Positions 17,624 through 27,593 of a stretch of DNA of 64,000 nucleotides are shown here, in pieces. This stretch comes from Vampirovibrio chlorellavorus. Lineage in GTDB: Bacteria; Cyanobacteriota; Vampirovibrionia; Vampirovibrionales; Vampirovibrionaceae. Position 1 is the stretch's first letter. Every line of letters starts with the position of its first letter. The DNA lies in contig CAIPMU010000012.1 in NCBI GenBank assembly GCA_903866275.1, positions 70,452 to 134,451 of the forward strand. Reading direction: 5' to 3'. The notes beneath the pieces were generated by a model. The model was not told the DNA's origin. It saw only the letters and a list, made by a program, of their open reading frames with translations, and did no database searches. The position numbers and the translations under genes are program-made.

Positions 17624-20600
17624 TTAGGTATAACTAATATCCCCGAAGGTCAAATTCCCGTCGCTGAAGTGGAAACTGTCGATCACACCGGTTCCAGCCA
17701 CGGCGACGTTATTGTTGAAGTAATGCTGGATGGTAATGGTATCGCCAGTGGCCAGATGCACGACGAGTGAATCGGGCAGACTGTCATTGCCGAAGGCGTC
17801 CACGGCGTTCCAGGAGGTGACATCGGATTGGGCAAAGCCGGTGAGATCCACCACTTTGGAAGCGCCGGTGTCGGTAATGGTGACATCGCCGAAGCCGCCG
17901 GTGCCAAAGCCCTGATAGAGGTTATTGCCGCCGGTATCGGTAATGCTGGTGGTACCGGGTACGCTGTCGTTGATGATATAGGTGTCATCACCCGAACCGC
18001 CGGTGACATCCTCGATGTTGGCAATGGTTAAGGCGCCGCCCGTGGTCGAAACACTACCCGCGCTGAAATCAACGGTGAGGTTGGAGGTCACGGCGGACAG
18101 GTTCAGGCTGTTGGTGCCAAAGCCGCCGTCGATGGCATGGGTGCCGAAGGCGTTGCCCAGTACAAAGGTGTCATCGTTGCCACCGGTGGTCACATCGGCA
18201 ATGTGGGAGAAGTGAATCAGCCCAGTGCCGGTGGTGTCATCATTGGCAGTTTGCGCGGTAAAGTTGACGGTGACCGAGTCGCTCGTGTTGCTTAAATCCA
18301 GACTGTTGCTGCCGGTGCCGCCATCGATGGTCGCGTTCTCATAGGAATCTGCGAAGACGAAAATGTCTGCGCCCCCGCCGGTGGTCACGGAATCGATGTT
18401 GCTGACGTAGGTGACGCCACCCAGCCCGTAAACACCGAAGCTGACCGTGGCATCATCGGTGTTGGCCAAGCCAGACATATCCAGGGCGTCATTGCCGGTG
18501 CCGCCATCCAATGTGACCGAATTGGTGAGGTCAGAGACCACAAAGGTGTCGTTTCCGCTACCGGTCAGGAAGTAGTTGATATCGCTGAAGGTGATGGTGT
18601 GCGTGCCATCCGTGATGGTTCCGGTGTGGGTGTTGACGGTCAATGCGTGGCTGGCGATGGAGCCATCCAGGTTATTCTCCCCGGTACCGCCGTCCACGGT
18701 GATGCTGCCAAAACCATTCTGATAGAGAAAAGAATCGTCCCCGGTACCCGTGATAATGCTTTGCACCGTGCTTCCCCCGGTAAAATCCACGTTGCCTGCC
18801 GAGCTGGTGATTAAACTGGTGTGCAGGTCGGTGGTAATATTCGCGCTGAGGGTATGAAAATCCAGAACATCGGTGCCGGACGAATCGGTGACGGTGTCGT
18901 GGCCGAAGGAGCCGATAAACTGATACGTGTCATTCCCCGGGCCGCCATTCAGGGTGTCGTTGCCACCGGCGCCGTTCAGGGTATCGTTGCCCGCCAGCCC
19001 GGTCAGTGAATCGTTGCCGCTACTACCCGTAATCGAGTCATTTCCCGTGGTGCCGGTATACGGCGAGGGGGCCGGGGCCGGGGCTGGCGCTGGTGCCGGC
19101 GATGGAGAAGGTGAAGGTGAAGGCGATGGGGTGGGTGATGGCGATGGAATGGGGGTCGGGGCCGACACCGATTCGGTGTAAGTTACATCGCCGAGGGTAA
19201 CGTTGCCATCGCTGAAGTGGAAGCTTTCAATTTCGCCAACGCCCGCGATGGTCGTATCGTTGTTGAAATAGTGCTGCACGGTAATGGTATCGCCGGTGGA
19301 AAGATGCACCACCAGTGAATCGGGCAGACTGTCGCTGCCAAATAAATCGGCGCTCTGCCAGGCGGTAACCTGAGATTTGGTAAAGCTGGTTAAATCCACT
19401 ACGTCGGTGCCTGCGGCATCGTTAATGGTCACCGCCCCAAAATGGCCGGTGGAAAACCCTTGATAGGTATCATCGCCCCCGGCGTCGCTCAGGCTGACCG
19501 CGCCCACGACTCCTGCTTTCACGGTATAGGTGTCATCGCCGGTGCCGCCAGAGACCGCTTCCAGATTATCGATGGTCAAGGTGTTGCCGCCCGTGGTGAC
19601 GGAACCCGTGCTGAGGTTGATCGCTACATCGGTGGTGACGGCCGCGAGGTTGAGGGTATCTGTGCCGCCTCGGCCATCCACGGTGTGGGTGCCAAAGGCG
19701 TTGCCAAAGGTGAAGATATCGCTGCCGGCCCCGCCGGTGGCATCCTGAATGTTGGTGAACGTAATGGTACCCGCGCTGGTCGAATTGGTGGCGGTGCCTG
19801 CGGTAAAGTTCACGGTGGCATTGCTGGTGGTTAAATCACTGAAGTCCAGCGTATTGTTGCCGGTGCCGCCATTAATGGTGACGGTATTAAAGCCATTGGC
19901 GAACGAGAATGTATCGTCTCCCGCGCCGGTGGTGACGGTATCCACATTGCTGACCATTATGGCGTTGGTCAGACCCGTGACCCCAAAGCTGACCGTCGCG
20001 TTATCGGAAGCGCCCAGCGAGGACATGTCCACCACATCGTTGCCGGTGTCGCCATCCAGCGTGACTGGAACTGAAATATCCGTGACGGTAAAGGTATCGT
20101 CCCCGGTACCGCCAATAAAATGGTTCAGATTAGAGAAGTTAATAGTATGCGTACCATCGCCCCAGGTGCCTGCATGTACATCCACCGTCAGATCACTGGT
20201 GACCAGTGTGCCATCCAGCGTGTCATGTCCGCTGCCGCCATTGATTGTAATGGCGCCAAAGCTTTCCGCCACAATAAAGGTATCATCACCCAACCCGCCC
20301 GAAATGCTGGCAATGCTGCTAGCGCCGGTGTAATCTACCGAATCGTGGGAACTGGTGATCAGCCTGGTGTCCAGATGGATGGTCAGATCGTTCTTGATGG
20401 TGCCGAAATCCAGCACATCCGTGCCAACCGTATCGGTGACGGAATCTTGTCCGAAGCGGCCGGTAAACAAATAGGTATCGTTGCCGTTGCCACCCACCAG
20501 CGTATCGTTCAGGCTTCCGCCATCCAGGGTGTCGTTGCCATCGCCACCAATTAGGGAGTCACTGCCTTTGTTGCCGTCCAGAAAATCGTCGCCATCGCCC

Positions 20601-20833
20601 CCATCCAGCGTGTCTACGCCAGACCCGCCGATCAGGGTATCGTTGCCGTCATCCCCGGTGAGTGAATCTTCACCCGCTCCGCCCACTAGTCGATCGTCGC
20701 CAAGGCCGCCCAACAGGGTATCGTTTCCGCGCAGGCCATAGAGCACATCATTGCCGTCGCTACCGGACAGGCTATCGGAACCTTTGCCGCCACGCATATT
20801 GTCATCGCCAACTGAGCCTACCCGAACAACCAT
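17624..20833 (-). CDS. large calcium-binding repeat (RTX-like) protein, two modules
   Basis: A protein of about 1069 residues, probably secreted. The N-terminus holds about ten nonapeptide repeats of the hemolysin type, for example [19 protein letters not shown] and [11 protein letters not shown], which bind calcium in a parallel beta-roll. A long beta-rich region with repeated DDTF and TLDGGTGNN-type motifs follows, ending in an HCBP-related domain ([20 protein letters not shown]). A linker of alternating Pro-Ser then Pro-Ala separates this from a second, shorter copy of the same order. Both copies end in the same pattern, FHFSDGN then GDV/ISYT. No classical signal peptide is present, in keeping with type I secretion, but no transporter genes lie nearby. 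ATG 20833 is preferred (GGGAG about 10 nt upstream); TTG at 20839 is possible. Confidence 0.88.
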   Translation of the reverse strand: MVVRVGSVGDDNMRGGKGSDSLSGSDGNDVLYGLRGNDTLLGGLGDDRLVGGAGEDSLTGDDGNDTLIGGSGVDTLDGGDGDDFLDGNKGSDSLIGGDGNDTLDGGSLNDTLVGGNGNDTYLFTGRFGQDSVTDTVGTDVLDFGTIKNDLTIHLDTRLITSSHDSVDYTGASSIASISGGLGDDTFIVAESFGAITINGGSGHDTLDGTLVTSDLTVDVHAGTWGDGTHTINFSNLNHFIGGTGDDTFTVTDISVPVTLDGDTGNDVVDMSSLGASDNATVSFGVTGLTNAIMVSNVDTVTTGAGDDTFSFANGFNTVTINGGTGNNTLDFSDLTTSNATVNFTAGTATNSTSAGTITFTNIQDATGGAGSDIFTFGNAFGTHTVDGRGGTDTLNLAAVTTDVAINLSTGSVTTGGNTLTIDNLEAVSGGTGDDTYTVKAGVVGAVSLSDAGGDDTYQGFSTGHFGAVTINDAAGTDVVDLTSFTKSQVTAWQSADLFGSDSLPDSLVVHLSTGDTITVQHYFNNDTTIAGVGEIESFHFSDGNVTLGDVTYTESVSAPTPIPSPSPTPSPSPSPSPSPAPAPAPAPAPSPYTGTTGNDSITGSSGNDSLTGLAGNDTLNGAGGNDTLNGGPGNDTYQFIGSFGHDTVTDSSGTDVLDFHTLSANITTDLHTSLITSSAGNVDFTGGSTVQSIITGTGDDSFLYQNGFGSITVDGGTGENNLDGSIASHALTVNTHTGTITDGTHTITFSDINYFLTGSGNDTFVVSDLTNSVTLDGGTGNDALDMSGLANTDDATVSFGVYGLGGVTYVSNIDSVTTGGGADIFVFADSYENATIDGGTGSNSLDLSNTSDSVTVNFTAQTANDDTTGTGLIHFSHIADVTTGGNDDTFVLGNAFGTHAIDGGFGTNSLNLSAVTSNLTVDFSAGSVSTTGGALTIANIEDVTGGSGDDTYIINDSVPGTTSITDTGGNNLYQGFGTGGFGDVTITDTGASKVVDLTGFAQSDVTSWNAVDAFGNDSLPDSLVVHLATGDTITIQHYFNNNVAVAGTGVIDSFHFSDGNLTFGDISYT

Positions 20834-21282
20834 CGTCAATGTACTCCCATTTTTTCTCTCCCGAAGCTCAACGGCACACAGGCGTGTTCACCCATTGAGG
20901 TCTTCTCTCTTTATGACCGAGATCGTTCCAGTTCTATATCCTCTCAATCACGGAAATGCCAGCCATACCCGAAAAAATCCTCCAGAGGGCGTAGATCAGG
21001 TAACAGTAGCGCTGTTTGGTTTCATTGAAATGCAGATGGAAGAGGATGAAATTTGCTCGACTCAAGCCCGCGTGTGAAACCTCATGATGTCTCTGAGCAT
21101 CACGGGTATGCCTGTGTTTGAATGTTCATATTTTACGGATAATGAGAATTAGAGTTTACATGCTTAGCACCAAAATTGGCATTGTTGGTTTTATATGGGT
21201 AGGACTATAGGTATTCAGGATTCTGATTCAGAATGCTGGATGACGGGATTTTGTTCACAGGGATGACAGGACACACGATGGT
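20834..21282. other. gene-free interval between divergent genes
   Basis: About 450 bp that should hold the promoters for the calcium-binding-repeat gene (leftward) and the proline-rich gene (rightward). I see a small palindrome ATTCTG-ATT-CAGAAT at 21220-21234 and an AT-rich stretch around 21120-21215, but no convincing -35/-10 pair. A 54-codon frame starting at 20913 lacks a good ribosome-binding site and is not called. Confidence 0.35.
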
Positions 21283-22491
21283 ATGGGCACTCCGGCATAC
21301 AATACGCAATCCTATATTATTCCGCTGTCGGGCACGACGGGCGGACTAAGCGGCTTGTCCGATTTGCCTTCGCCGGCGCAACTGGCCCCCAGCGTGATGA
21401 CGCAGACAAGTGCCATGCCTGCCGTGCCGCCGTTGTGGCCGCCGTGCAACACCGCGCCGATGCTTCACACGCATGCCATCGCGCTGGCCGATCCGATGGC
21501 CCCTATACCACCGCCACAAGTGTTGGCCCCCCATGTATTTATGAATGCGGTCCCAGCGGCGACAGTGCCCATGCAGCCCGCTATGCAGCGCCCGGCCATG
21601 GCGCAGCCTCCGGTGCCACCGCCCCCGCCCCCGCAGCCTCCGGCTCCTCCGCCAGCCCCGGCTCAGCCCAAGGCTCCTGCGGATCCCTTTGATGGCGCGC
21701 TGACGGATGACATTGTGAAATCGTTGAACCGGCAGCTGAATGACCCGGATGAGGTCACGCGGGCTTCGGCGGCGACCGATTTAAGCAAAATTCTGGAAAA
21801 ACATCCCGGCTTGTCGGATAGCCTGGAGTACAAGGCCATTGTGGACGCCTTTCTTGAAAAAATCATGAAGGACCCCAGCACGCTGGTGCGGGGGATGGGC
21901 GAAATGACGTTTCAGTTGGGCGCAGTGCCCCATCCCTCGGAAGGGGTGCGGAACCAGTTAAAGTCGCTGGCTAAAAAAGATGACAAGAATTTAACCAAGG
22001 AAAATGATCTGGCCAGTTCCATCCTGACCGGCGCCGAAAACGGCACACTGGGCAAGAATCTGGAAAACGTGCTGGGCAAGAAAAAAGAAGCGGCCCCCGG
22101 TGATGCGCCCCCCGGTACTCCCGCAGACGCGATGACACCCGGTGGTGCTACCCTGTCACCTTCACCCGTCCCTGCGGTTGAACCGGCCTCAGCGGCAAGT
22201 ACGCAGAGTGCACCCGCTAGTATGCCTGCGGGTATGCCTGTAGCACCCACGATGCCCACCCCCATGACCAGTTATCAATCCCCAATAGGGATGGGGGCTT
22301 ATCCCGCTAACGCTTATCCGGCGACTGCTTACGGGCCACCCGCTGCCGGAACGTTTCCCGGTGGTGCAGCTGGCCCTACCTTCGGAAGTCGTTTGAATAT
22401 TATGAGTAACGCCCCGGGCATGATGTCACCGGGCTTGGCCAATGTCCAAATGGGACAACGGCTGAACGTGTATGAGGGACCTCGTTCATGA
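21283..22491 (+). CDS. proline-rich protein with helical (HEAT-like) core, unknown function
   Basis: 402 residues, family not recognised. Residues 1-120 are low complexity, rich in Pro, Ala and Met, with a run PVPPPPPPQPPAPPPAPAQP. A helical core of about 110 residues follows (DDIVKSLNRQLNDPDEVTRA, ASAATDLSKILEKHPGLSDS, IMKDPSTLVRGMGEMTFQLG). Its spacing recalls HEAT/ARM repeats; this is inference from pattern. The C-terminal third is again Pro, Ala, Gly, Met-rich and ends SRLNIMSNAP...GQRLNVYEGPRS, with two RLN motifs. No signal peptide or membrane segment. The stop overlaps the next start by four bases (ATGA), so the two products are made together and may interact. A similar style of proline/methionine-rich tail occurs in the gene at 49.0 kb. 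Confidence 0.7.
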   Translation: MGTPAYNTQSYIIPLSGTTGGLSGLSDLPSPAQLAPSVMTQTSAMPAVPPLWPPCNTAPMLHTHAIALADPMAPIPPPQVLAPHVFMNAVPAATVPMQPAMQRPAMAQPPVPPPPPPQPPAPPPAPAQPKAPADPFDGALTDDIVKSLNRQLNDPDEVTRASAATDLSKILEKHPGLSDSLEYKAIVDAFLEKIMKDPSTLVRGMGEMTFQLGAVPHPSEGVRNQLKSLAKKDDKNLTKENDLASSILTGAENGTLGKNLENVLGKKKEAAPGDAPPGTPADAMTPGGATLSPSPVPAVEPASAASTQSAPASMPAGMPVAPTMPTPMTSYQSPIGMGAYPANAYPATAYGPPAAGTFPGGAAGPTFGSRLNIMSNAPGMMSPGLANVQMGQRLNVYEGPRS

Positions 22492-23204
22492 GTAGTGATT
22501 CGGCAGTCAATAAGTTGAGCGCTGCGGCCAAAAAAGACGGTCCGATTGTTTCTCGTCCGATGAAGGATAGCCCGATGATGGGGCTGTTTGCGTTGGCGGC
22601 AGTGGGTACGACGGCCTGGATGATTCGTGACTCCTACCACGGCAACAAGGAGCGTGAGGATCAAGAGGCCTCCATGCACCAGGCTAACAAGGATTACGCC
22701 TATTCGGCCTATGACTGGGGCCGTTATTCCGGTCGCCCCCATATGGACAATCTGGCGCACAGCTGGATGGGCTTAAAGCTGTATGGTCCTTATGGCCTGA
22801 AGGAATGGTATCAGGAAACGGTGGTCAAGTTCTACTCCATTTATAAAGAGGTTATTCTGCCCAATCTGGTTCCGATTGGCATCAGTATTGCTTCGCTGTA
22901 TGGCTTTTTTGGGGCTAAGGCCATTAATGGCAAAATTGGTGATATGGGCAAGGAAATTGGCGGTGTCATTTCCAGGGCAAACGTTGGTGGTGGCTTCTGT
23001 AAATATGCCAATAAGGCCTATGAAGGGACTGTCAAGGGGTGTGCCAAAGTTCTGGAAAAAGCCTTTACATACCCGGCGATCGCAGCGGGTACGGTGCTGT
23101 TGGGTGCCTGGTTCCTGAAGTCCTTTAACGATGCCTATAGTGGTCAAGGCCAGCGCGAATACTTCCGTCACGAGCTGTGGCAAAAAGACGGCAGAGAAGA
23201 ATAG
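22488..23204 (+). CDS. membrane protein of unknown function, coupled to previous gene
   Basis: 238 residues, no family recognised. Three or four hydrophobic stretches are visible: MMGLFALAAVGTTAWMI (about 30-46), PNLVPIGISIASLYGFFGAK (about 125-144), and YPAIAAGTVLLGAWFLKSF (about 195-213). Between the first two is a polar, Tyr/His-rich region (HQANKDYAYSAYDWGRYSG). A basic amphipathic stretch with KGCAKVLEKAF precedes the last segment. The start overlaps the stop of the proline-rich protein (ATGA), so translation is coupled. It ends 30 bp before the convergent glycosyltransferase. The layout, soluble proline-rich partner plus membrane protein, suggests a membrane-associated complex, but there is no sequence basis for naming it. 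Confidence 0.68.
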   Translation: MSSDSAVNKLSAAAKKDGPIVSRPMKDSPMMGLFALAAVGTTAWMIRDSYHGNKEREDQEASMHQANKDYAYSAYDWGRYSGRPHMDNLAHSWMGLKLYGPYGLKEWYQETVVKFYSIYKEVILPNLVPIGISIASLYGFFGAKAINGKIGDMGKEIGGVISRANVGGGFCKYANKAYEGTVKGCAKVLEKAFTYPAIAAGTVLLGAWFLKSFNDAYSGQGQREYFRHELWQKDGREE

Positions 23205-23233
23205 CGCAACGCCTTTTCGAGCGATGATGATGT

Positions 23234-24898
23234 CTAGCGGTCTTTGCGTTTGAAGACTAGAATGTTCTGCAATTCGCCTGCGAGCTGGTAATCCTTGACC
23301 AGGATGGTTTCCAAACCGTACAGGTGAAAGTCGTAATTGCGCCATTTCAGGAAGCGTTGATCAAAGCGGAAGTCCAGTTCATCCAGTCGGTTGTAGAGGA
23401 TGAAGGTGGGCTTTTTTCGCCTCAGATCCCTGAGAGCTTCTTCTATTTGTTCCGGGGTGTTGTAGATGGCCATGAGGATTTGGTAGCGGGTGGGGTTGTC
23501 CCGATGGGTCAGGAAGTAGAGTTCGGGTGCGCCGTTGTATACAAACAGGTTGGTGCCCGGCGGTGATTGCTCGTGTAATAGACGCAGCAGTTGATTGGAG
23601 GCTTCGATGTAGTCACTCGATGCCTCGGAGGTGAGGCCGGATTCTCGGGTACCGTAGGAGATCACGCGCGGGGCGTTGAGCAGGTTGAGCGATGTGTTCG
23701 TGGATAGGCACAAGCTGGCCAGAATTCCCAAAATCAGTACCACGCCAAAGGTTTTTTGCAAGGTGGGGCGGTGCTGCCATATGCCCTGAATGGCGACCCA
23801 GGCCAATAGGTATAAAGGCCAAGCATGCCACAGTACCATGCGCGTATTGGGATAGGAAAAAATGGCCAGAAAAAAGCCAATCCCCGCCATCCACAGATAG
23901 AGCAATCGCCAGTCTGTGAGTGAAAGGCTAGGGTCTTTCTGGCCATGGCGCCACCGTTTTTTCAGCAGGTGAGCCGGGGGCCAAATCAGTCCCACCAGCG
24001 GGAGGATGCCGGATAGAATCATAAACAATAAGTTCAGAGTGATGGGGCCATTCCTGAATAATACTTTGGAGTAGCTAAACAGTCGGTTCCAGCCATCCAG
24101 AAAATAGATGTGCGATGTGGTGGCGGCATAATTGCCGCGTGCCAGATAGGTAAAGGTACTGTCCCACAGATTGCCCAGTGCGCCCTGAGAGGCGAAATAG
24201 CCATAGGTCAGTGCAATGGGGAGCAGGGCTGGCAGGGTCAGGTTGGTGAGTACCAGCAACAGGCTGCGACCGAACGGTTGTTTTTCATGCTGCATGCGAT
24301 AAACCAGCAGAAAAGCGCCCAACGCCACCCCGAGCGTGACCCCCAGGGTCTGGGTAAAGAGGGTCGTCAGCCCGATCAAAAATCCGGCCAGCAGCGTGAA
24401 TTTGGGGCGTTGGCCGGTTTCTTGCAGTGTGGCATGCCACAGGCACAACAGGGCGAGCATGCCCGTAAAGGCGCTACACAGGTGATGTTGTAATTCCATG
24501 AGGGTCGGCAGATGAAACACCCACAGCAAGAGGCCCAGGGTAATCCAACCCCATCGGGGGAGAAACGCGCGAGCCAGATGCAGGGTGATCGCAATACAAC
24601 CCAGAATCATGGCCAACGCGGTTAGGCGAAACGCTACCATGCTCACGCCAAAGAGTTTGATGAGTCCGGCCACCAGATAAAAAATGCCCGGCAGAATGAA
24701 GTCAAAAAAGTCCCGGTAGGGCAACTTGCCCAGGGTGATCAGATAGCCTTCATAGAGGAAGGTACTTTCATCCTGTACGGGTAGCTTGATGAAATAGGGC
24801 CAGCAGATGAACAGCAACCACAAGCCGAGCAAGCCCCAGCCCAAATAGAGTAGCCAGTGATGGTTTGAAGGTTTGTTCAATGGTTTTTCTATCCTCAT
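23234..24898 (-). CDS. membrane glycosyltransferase, PMT/ArnT-like (first paralogue)
   Basis: Polytopic glycosyltransferase (GT-C fold, PMT_2/ArnT-like) expected to move sugar from a polyprenyl carrier onto lipid or protein outside the membrane. The reading frame gives 571 residues from an ATG at 24949; I chose the ATG at 24898 because it leaves the same short N-terminus before the first membrane helix as in the paralogue. Key features are the acidic pair after helix 1 (LPVQDESTFLYEGYLITLGK), the FFDFILPGIFYL loop and about 11 to 12 hydrophobic segments. The C-terminal soluble domain contains NPTRYQILMAIYNTPEQI and LYNRLDELDFRFDQRFLKW. It follows its paralogue in tandem and is convergent with the unknown membrane protein. 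Acceptor unknown. Confidence 0.85.
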   Translation of the reverse strand: MRIEKPLNKPSNHHWLLYLGWGLLGLWLLFICWPYFIKLPVQDESTFLYEGYLITLGKLPYRDFFDFILPGIFYLVAGLIKLFGVSMVAFRLTALAMILGCIAITLHLARAFLPRWGWITLGLLLWVFHLPTLMELQHHLCSAFTGMLALLCLWHATLQETGQRPKFTLLAGFLIGLTTLFTQTLGVTLGVALGAFLLVYRMQHEKQPFGRSLLLVLTNLTLPALLPIALTYGYFASQGALGNLWDSTFTYLARGNYAATTSHIYFLDGWNRLFSYSKVLFRNGPITLNLLFMILSGILPLVGLIWPPAHLLKKRWRHGQKDPSLSLTDWRLLYLWMAGIGFFLAIFSYPNTRMVLWHAWPLYLLAWVAIQGIWQHRPTLQKTFGVVLILGILASLCLSTNTSLNLLNAPRVISYGTRESGLTSEASSDYIEASNQLLRLLHEQSPPGTNLFVYNGAPELYFLTHRDNPTRYQILMAIYNTPEQIEEALRDLRRKKPTFILYNRLDELDFRFDQRFLKWRNYDFHLYGLETILVKDYQLAGELQNILVFKRKDR

Positions 24899-25001
24899 AA
24901 ACTTGTGTGGCCTTTGTTTCCAGGGGTGAAATCTGCTTTTGGGGGCCATATTGAGTACAGCGATTGCAATGAAGTGCTCGTGCTGTAGCTTGGGGCTAGT
25001 G

Positions 25002-26651
25002 TTAGTGATCTTTTCGTTTGAATAACCAGAGGTTGTTGCATTGACTGAGCAATGTATATTTTTCCGTAAGCAGTGTTTCTATGCCATGTAAATGGTAATC
25101 GTAATGCTGCCATTTCTTAAAGCGCTGATCCTGTTCAAAATCGAGTTGATCCAGGTGGTCATAAATGATGAATGTGGGTTTTTTGTGAGTCAGATCGTGC
25201 AAGGTTTCTTGTATCTGTTCGGGTGTATTGTAAACGGCCATGAGCATTTGGAAGCGCGTGGGATTGAGTTGGCTGGTCAGCAGGTAGTAATGGGGTGCCC
25301 CGTTATAGACAAACAGGTTCTCCCCCGGGGGAGATTGGTCGTGTATAGTACGAAACAGGGCATTCATCCCCCGGATGTTTTGGGGGGTATCTTCCAGAAT
25401 CAGGCCGTGTTCCCGAGTGCCATAGGAGACCATGCGTGGGAGTTGTAGCAACTTGAACGATTTTTCCGTAGAAAGTATCAGGAAGGTCAAAACGCAAAGC
25501 GTGACAAGCCCTCCGAGCAGGCGTTCTAACTGGGGGCGGGTGTGACAGGCCATATGGAACGCAATCCAGGCCATCAAATAGAGTAACCAGCTATGCCATA
25601 ACACCATACGGGTGTTTGGATAACTGAACATTGCTGCAAAAAAGCCGATACCAGCTACCCATAAAAACAGCAGTCGCCAGTGTAAAAGGGATGTGGTGTT
25701 CCAGAGTGCGGGTTTTGGGTGGTTTCGTTTTCTCAGGAGGTATGTTGGTAGCCAGACGAGGCCAATCAGGGGTAGGCTTCCGGAGAGCAGGAGGAAGAAT
25801 GCCAGCAGGGCAATGGGGCCATTGCTGAGGATGATTTTGCGATAGGTGTTGAGCTTCATCCAGCCATCCAGAAAATAGATATGGGTTGTAGTGGCTGCGT
25901 AGCTTCCTCGGGCCAGGAAGGTAAAGGTGCTGTACCACAGCTTGCCTAGTGTGCCCTGGGTGGCAAAATAGCCAAAGGTAAGTGCGATAGGAAGTAATGC
26001 GGGTAAGGTCAGGTGCAGTATCGTATAGGTCAGGCTTCGCCCAAGGCTTTGTTTTTGCAGCAGAGTTAAAAAGAACAATAAATAGAGGCCGAGTGCTATC
26101 CCGAGCGTGACCCCCAGTGTTTGGGTAAACAGGGTGGTCAGTCCAATCCAAAAACCCGCCAATAGGAGCAGCTTGGGACGGATATGATCCTGTTGAAACA
26201 AGGCGTGCCACATGCAGAGAACAGCCAGCATGCCGGTAAACGCGCTGCACAGGTGATGCTGAATTTCCAGAACTCTGGGCAGGTGAAAGACCAGTAAAAG
26301 CAACCCGAGTGTGAGCCATCCCTTGCGCGGGAGAAAAAAACGGGCCAGATACAGTGTGATCGCAATACAGCCCAGTATCATGGTGAGCGCGGTTAGTCGA
26401 AACGCGACCATGCTCACCCCAAAGAGTTTGATGAGTCCGGCCACCAGATAAAAAATGCCCGGCAGAATGAAGTCAAAAAAGTCCCGATAGGGCAACTTGC
26501 CCAGTGAGACCAGATAGCCTTCATAGAGGAAGGTACTTTCATTCTGTACGGGTAGCTTGATGAAATAGGGCCAGCAGATGAACAGCAACCACAAGCCGAG
26601 TAAGCCCCAGCCCAGATAGAGTCGCCATGATTTTTTGAGTTTAACGCTCAA
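25002..26651 (-). CDS. membrane glycosyltransferase, PMT/ArnT-like (second paralogue)
   Basis: 549 residues, tandem paralogue of the gene to its left and first in transcription order. It starts at TTG 26651, supported by AGGGA about six bases upstream; no ATG lies before the first membrane helix. The same GT-C layout is visible: helix 1 (LYLGWGLLGLWLLFICWPYF), LPVQNESTFLYEGY, DFFDFILPGIFYLVAGLIKL, about 11 membrane helices, and a C-terminal soluble part with NPTRFQMLMAVYNTPEQIQE. The acidic residue of the other copy's LPVQDES is Asn here (LPVQNES). The first 230 bp or so is almost identical to the paralogue while later parts have diverged, which points to gene conversion. Donor and acceptor unknown. 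Confidence 0.85.
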   Translation of the reverse strand: MSVKLKKSWRLYLGWGLLGLWLLFICWPYFIKLPVQNESTFLYEGYLVSLGKLPYRDFFDFILPGIFYLVAGLIKLFGVSMVAFRLTALTMILGCIAITLYLARFFLPRKGWLTLGLLLLVFHLPRVLEIQHHLCSAFTGMLAVLCMWHALFQQDHIRPKLLLLAGFWIGLTTLFTQTLGVTLGIALGLYLLFFLTLLQKQSLGRSLTYTILHLTLPALLPIALTFGYFATQGTLGKLWYSTFTFLARGSYAATTTHIYFLDGWMKLNTYRKIILSNGPIALLAFFLLLSGSLPLIGLVWLPTYLLRKRNHPKPALWNTTSLLHWRLLFLWVAGIGFFAAMFSYPNTRMVLWHSWLLYLMAWIAFHMACHTRPQLERLLGGLVTLCVLTFLILSTEKSFKLLQLPRMVSYGTREHGLILEDTPQNIRGMNALFRTIHDQSPPGENLFVYNGAPHYYLLTSQLNPTRFQMLMAVYNTPEQIQETLHDLTHKKPTFIIYDHLDQLDFEQDQRFKKWQHYDYHLHGIETLLTEKYTLLSQCNNLWLFKRKDH

Positions 26652-26870
26652 CTCGGTTCCCTGTTACTGCCCAATACACTTTTTCTAGCATACCGTATGT
26701 TGGGTATTTGGGGAGGTATTGCTTAGGGTGCTGAATGGGTAGCGATGATAACGGGAGCGTGGTTTTTGCTGTGAAAGCCCAGCGTGATTCAGGGTAGGGT
26801 GCATAGGCAATAGCCGTCCTGATCATCACAAGGGGACGGCTCAGCCAGAGGGAAATATAGGGGACTGGTT

Positions 26871-27593
26871 CTAAACGTCGCCAAAGTTGGGGTTGTAACC
26901 CCGACGTTGCAGCTCCAGTTTAATTTTGTCCAGTCCGGATTGCACGATGCGGGAGGTGCGGGACGGAGAGATGTTGAACGTCTCGCCGATTTCGCGCATC
27001 TTCATGTTCTTGAAGAACCGGGCTTCGATAATTTGCCGTTCCCGCTCGGGCAATTTGGCGATTGCATCGCGCACGACCTTGGCCATTTCCTTCAGCTCGG
27101 TATTTTCTTCCGGCGTGTAGGAGTTGTCCTTGATCTCGTGCGGGTTTTCCGCGTCCATCATGCTGTCCACGGACAGGATGGTTTCGTACATGGCTTCGCG
27201 CACTTTGGTTTTTTCAACTTCAAAGCCTGCGCTGACGGCATCGTCTTCGCCGGGGGCACCGGAGTTGGCGTCCTGATTGGACTCCATGCTGACCTGTTTT
27301 AGCGAGTACCACTTGTAGCGGTACCGTAATTCGTTGCGGATGGCCCACTTGATGGCCGTGGAAAGATACGTGACGTTGTACTCCCGATCGGGATTGGATG
27401 TCAGCAGCACATGGATGGCAATCGCGCCAATGTTCACGATTTCGGCGAAATCGATCAGGTGATTGGGCAGACGACTGTATTCTACCCGCGCTACGGTTTC
27501 AATCAGATCAACGTAGTCGTTGACTGTTTTTTTAGGTTTCGGTGATTCTTCAGAAGAGGACTTGAACGCCATTACCGCTTGTCGAGCCGCCAT
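26871..27593 (-). CDS. sigma-70 family RNA polymerase sigma factor
   Basis: 240-residue sigma factor with regions 2 and 4. Region 2 (about 30-105) contains EIVNIGAIAIHVLL and NVTYLSTAIKWAIRNELRY, the latter like the -10 recognition helix. A variable acidic linker (SNQDANSGAPGEDDAVSAGF) replaces a clear region 3. Region 4 (about 185-235) reads LPERERQIIEARFFKNMKMR, EIGETFNISPSRTSRIVQSG. It looks like an alternative (FliA/WhiG/SigB-like) factor rather than the housekeeping one or an ECF type. The start is ATG with GGTGGAG six bases upstream. Neither an anti-sigma factor nor a target operon is adjacent. A long hairpin in its upstream region (27703-27757) may belong to its leader. Confidence 0.9.
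   Translation of the reverse strand: MAARQAVMAFKSSSEESPKPKKTVNDYVDLIETVARVEYSRLPNHLIDFAEIVNIGAIAIHVLLTSNPDREYNVTYLSTAIKWAIRNELRYRYKWYSLKQVSMESNQDANSGAPGEDDAVSAGFEVEKTKVREAMYETILSVDSMMDAENPHEIKDNSYTPEENTELKEMAKVVRDAIAKLPERERQIIEARFFKNMKMREIGETFNISPSRTSRIVQSGLDKIKLELQRRGYNPNFGDV

Noticed and set aside
17952-20741. Several plus-strand frames over the calcium-binding-repeat gene, with Val/Pro/Ser-rich peptides
   Set aside because: Antisense products of the repetitive gene; no ribosome-binding sites and no independent support.
20913-21077. 54-codon plus-strand frame MTEIVPVLYPLNHGNASH
   Set aside because: Ribosome-binding site too far away (GAGG about 13 bases upstream), no family, and located in the leader of the divergent gene.
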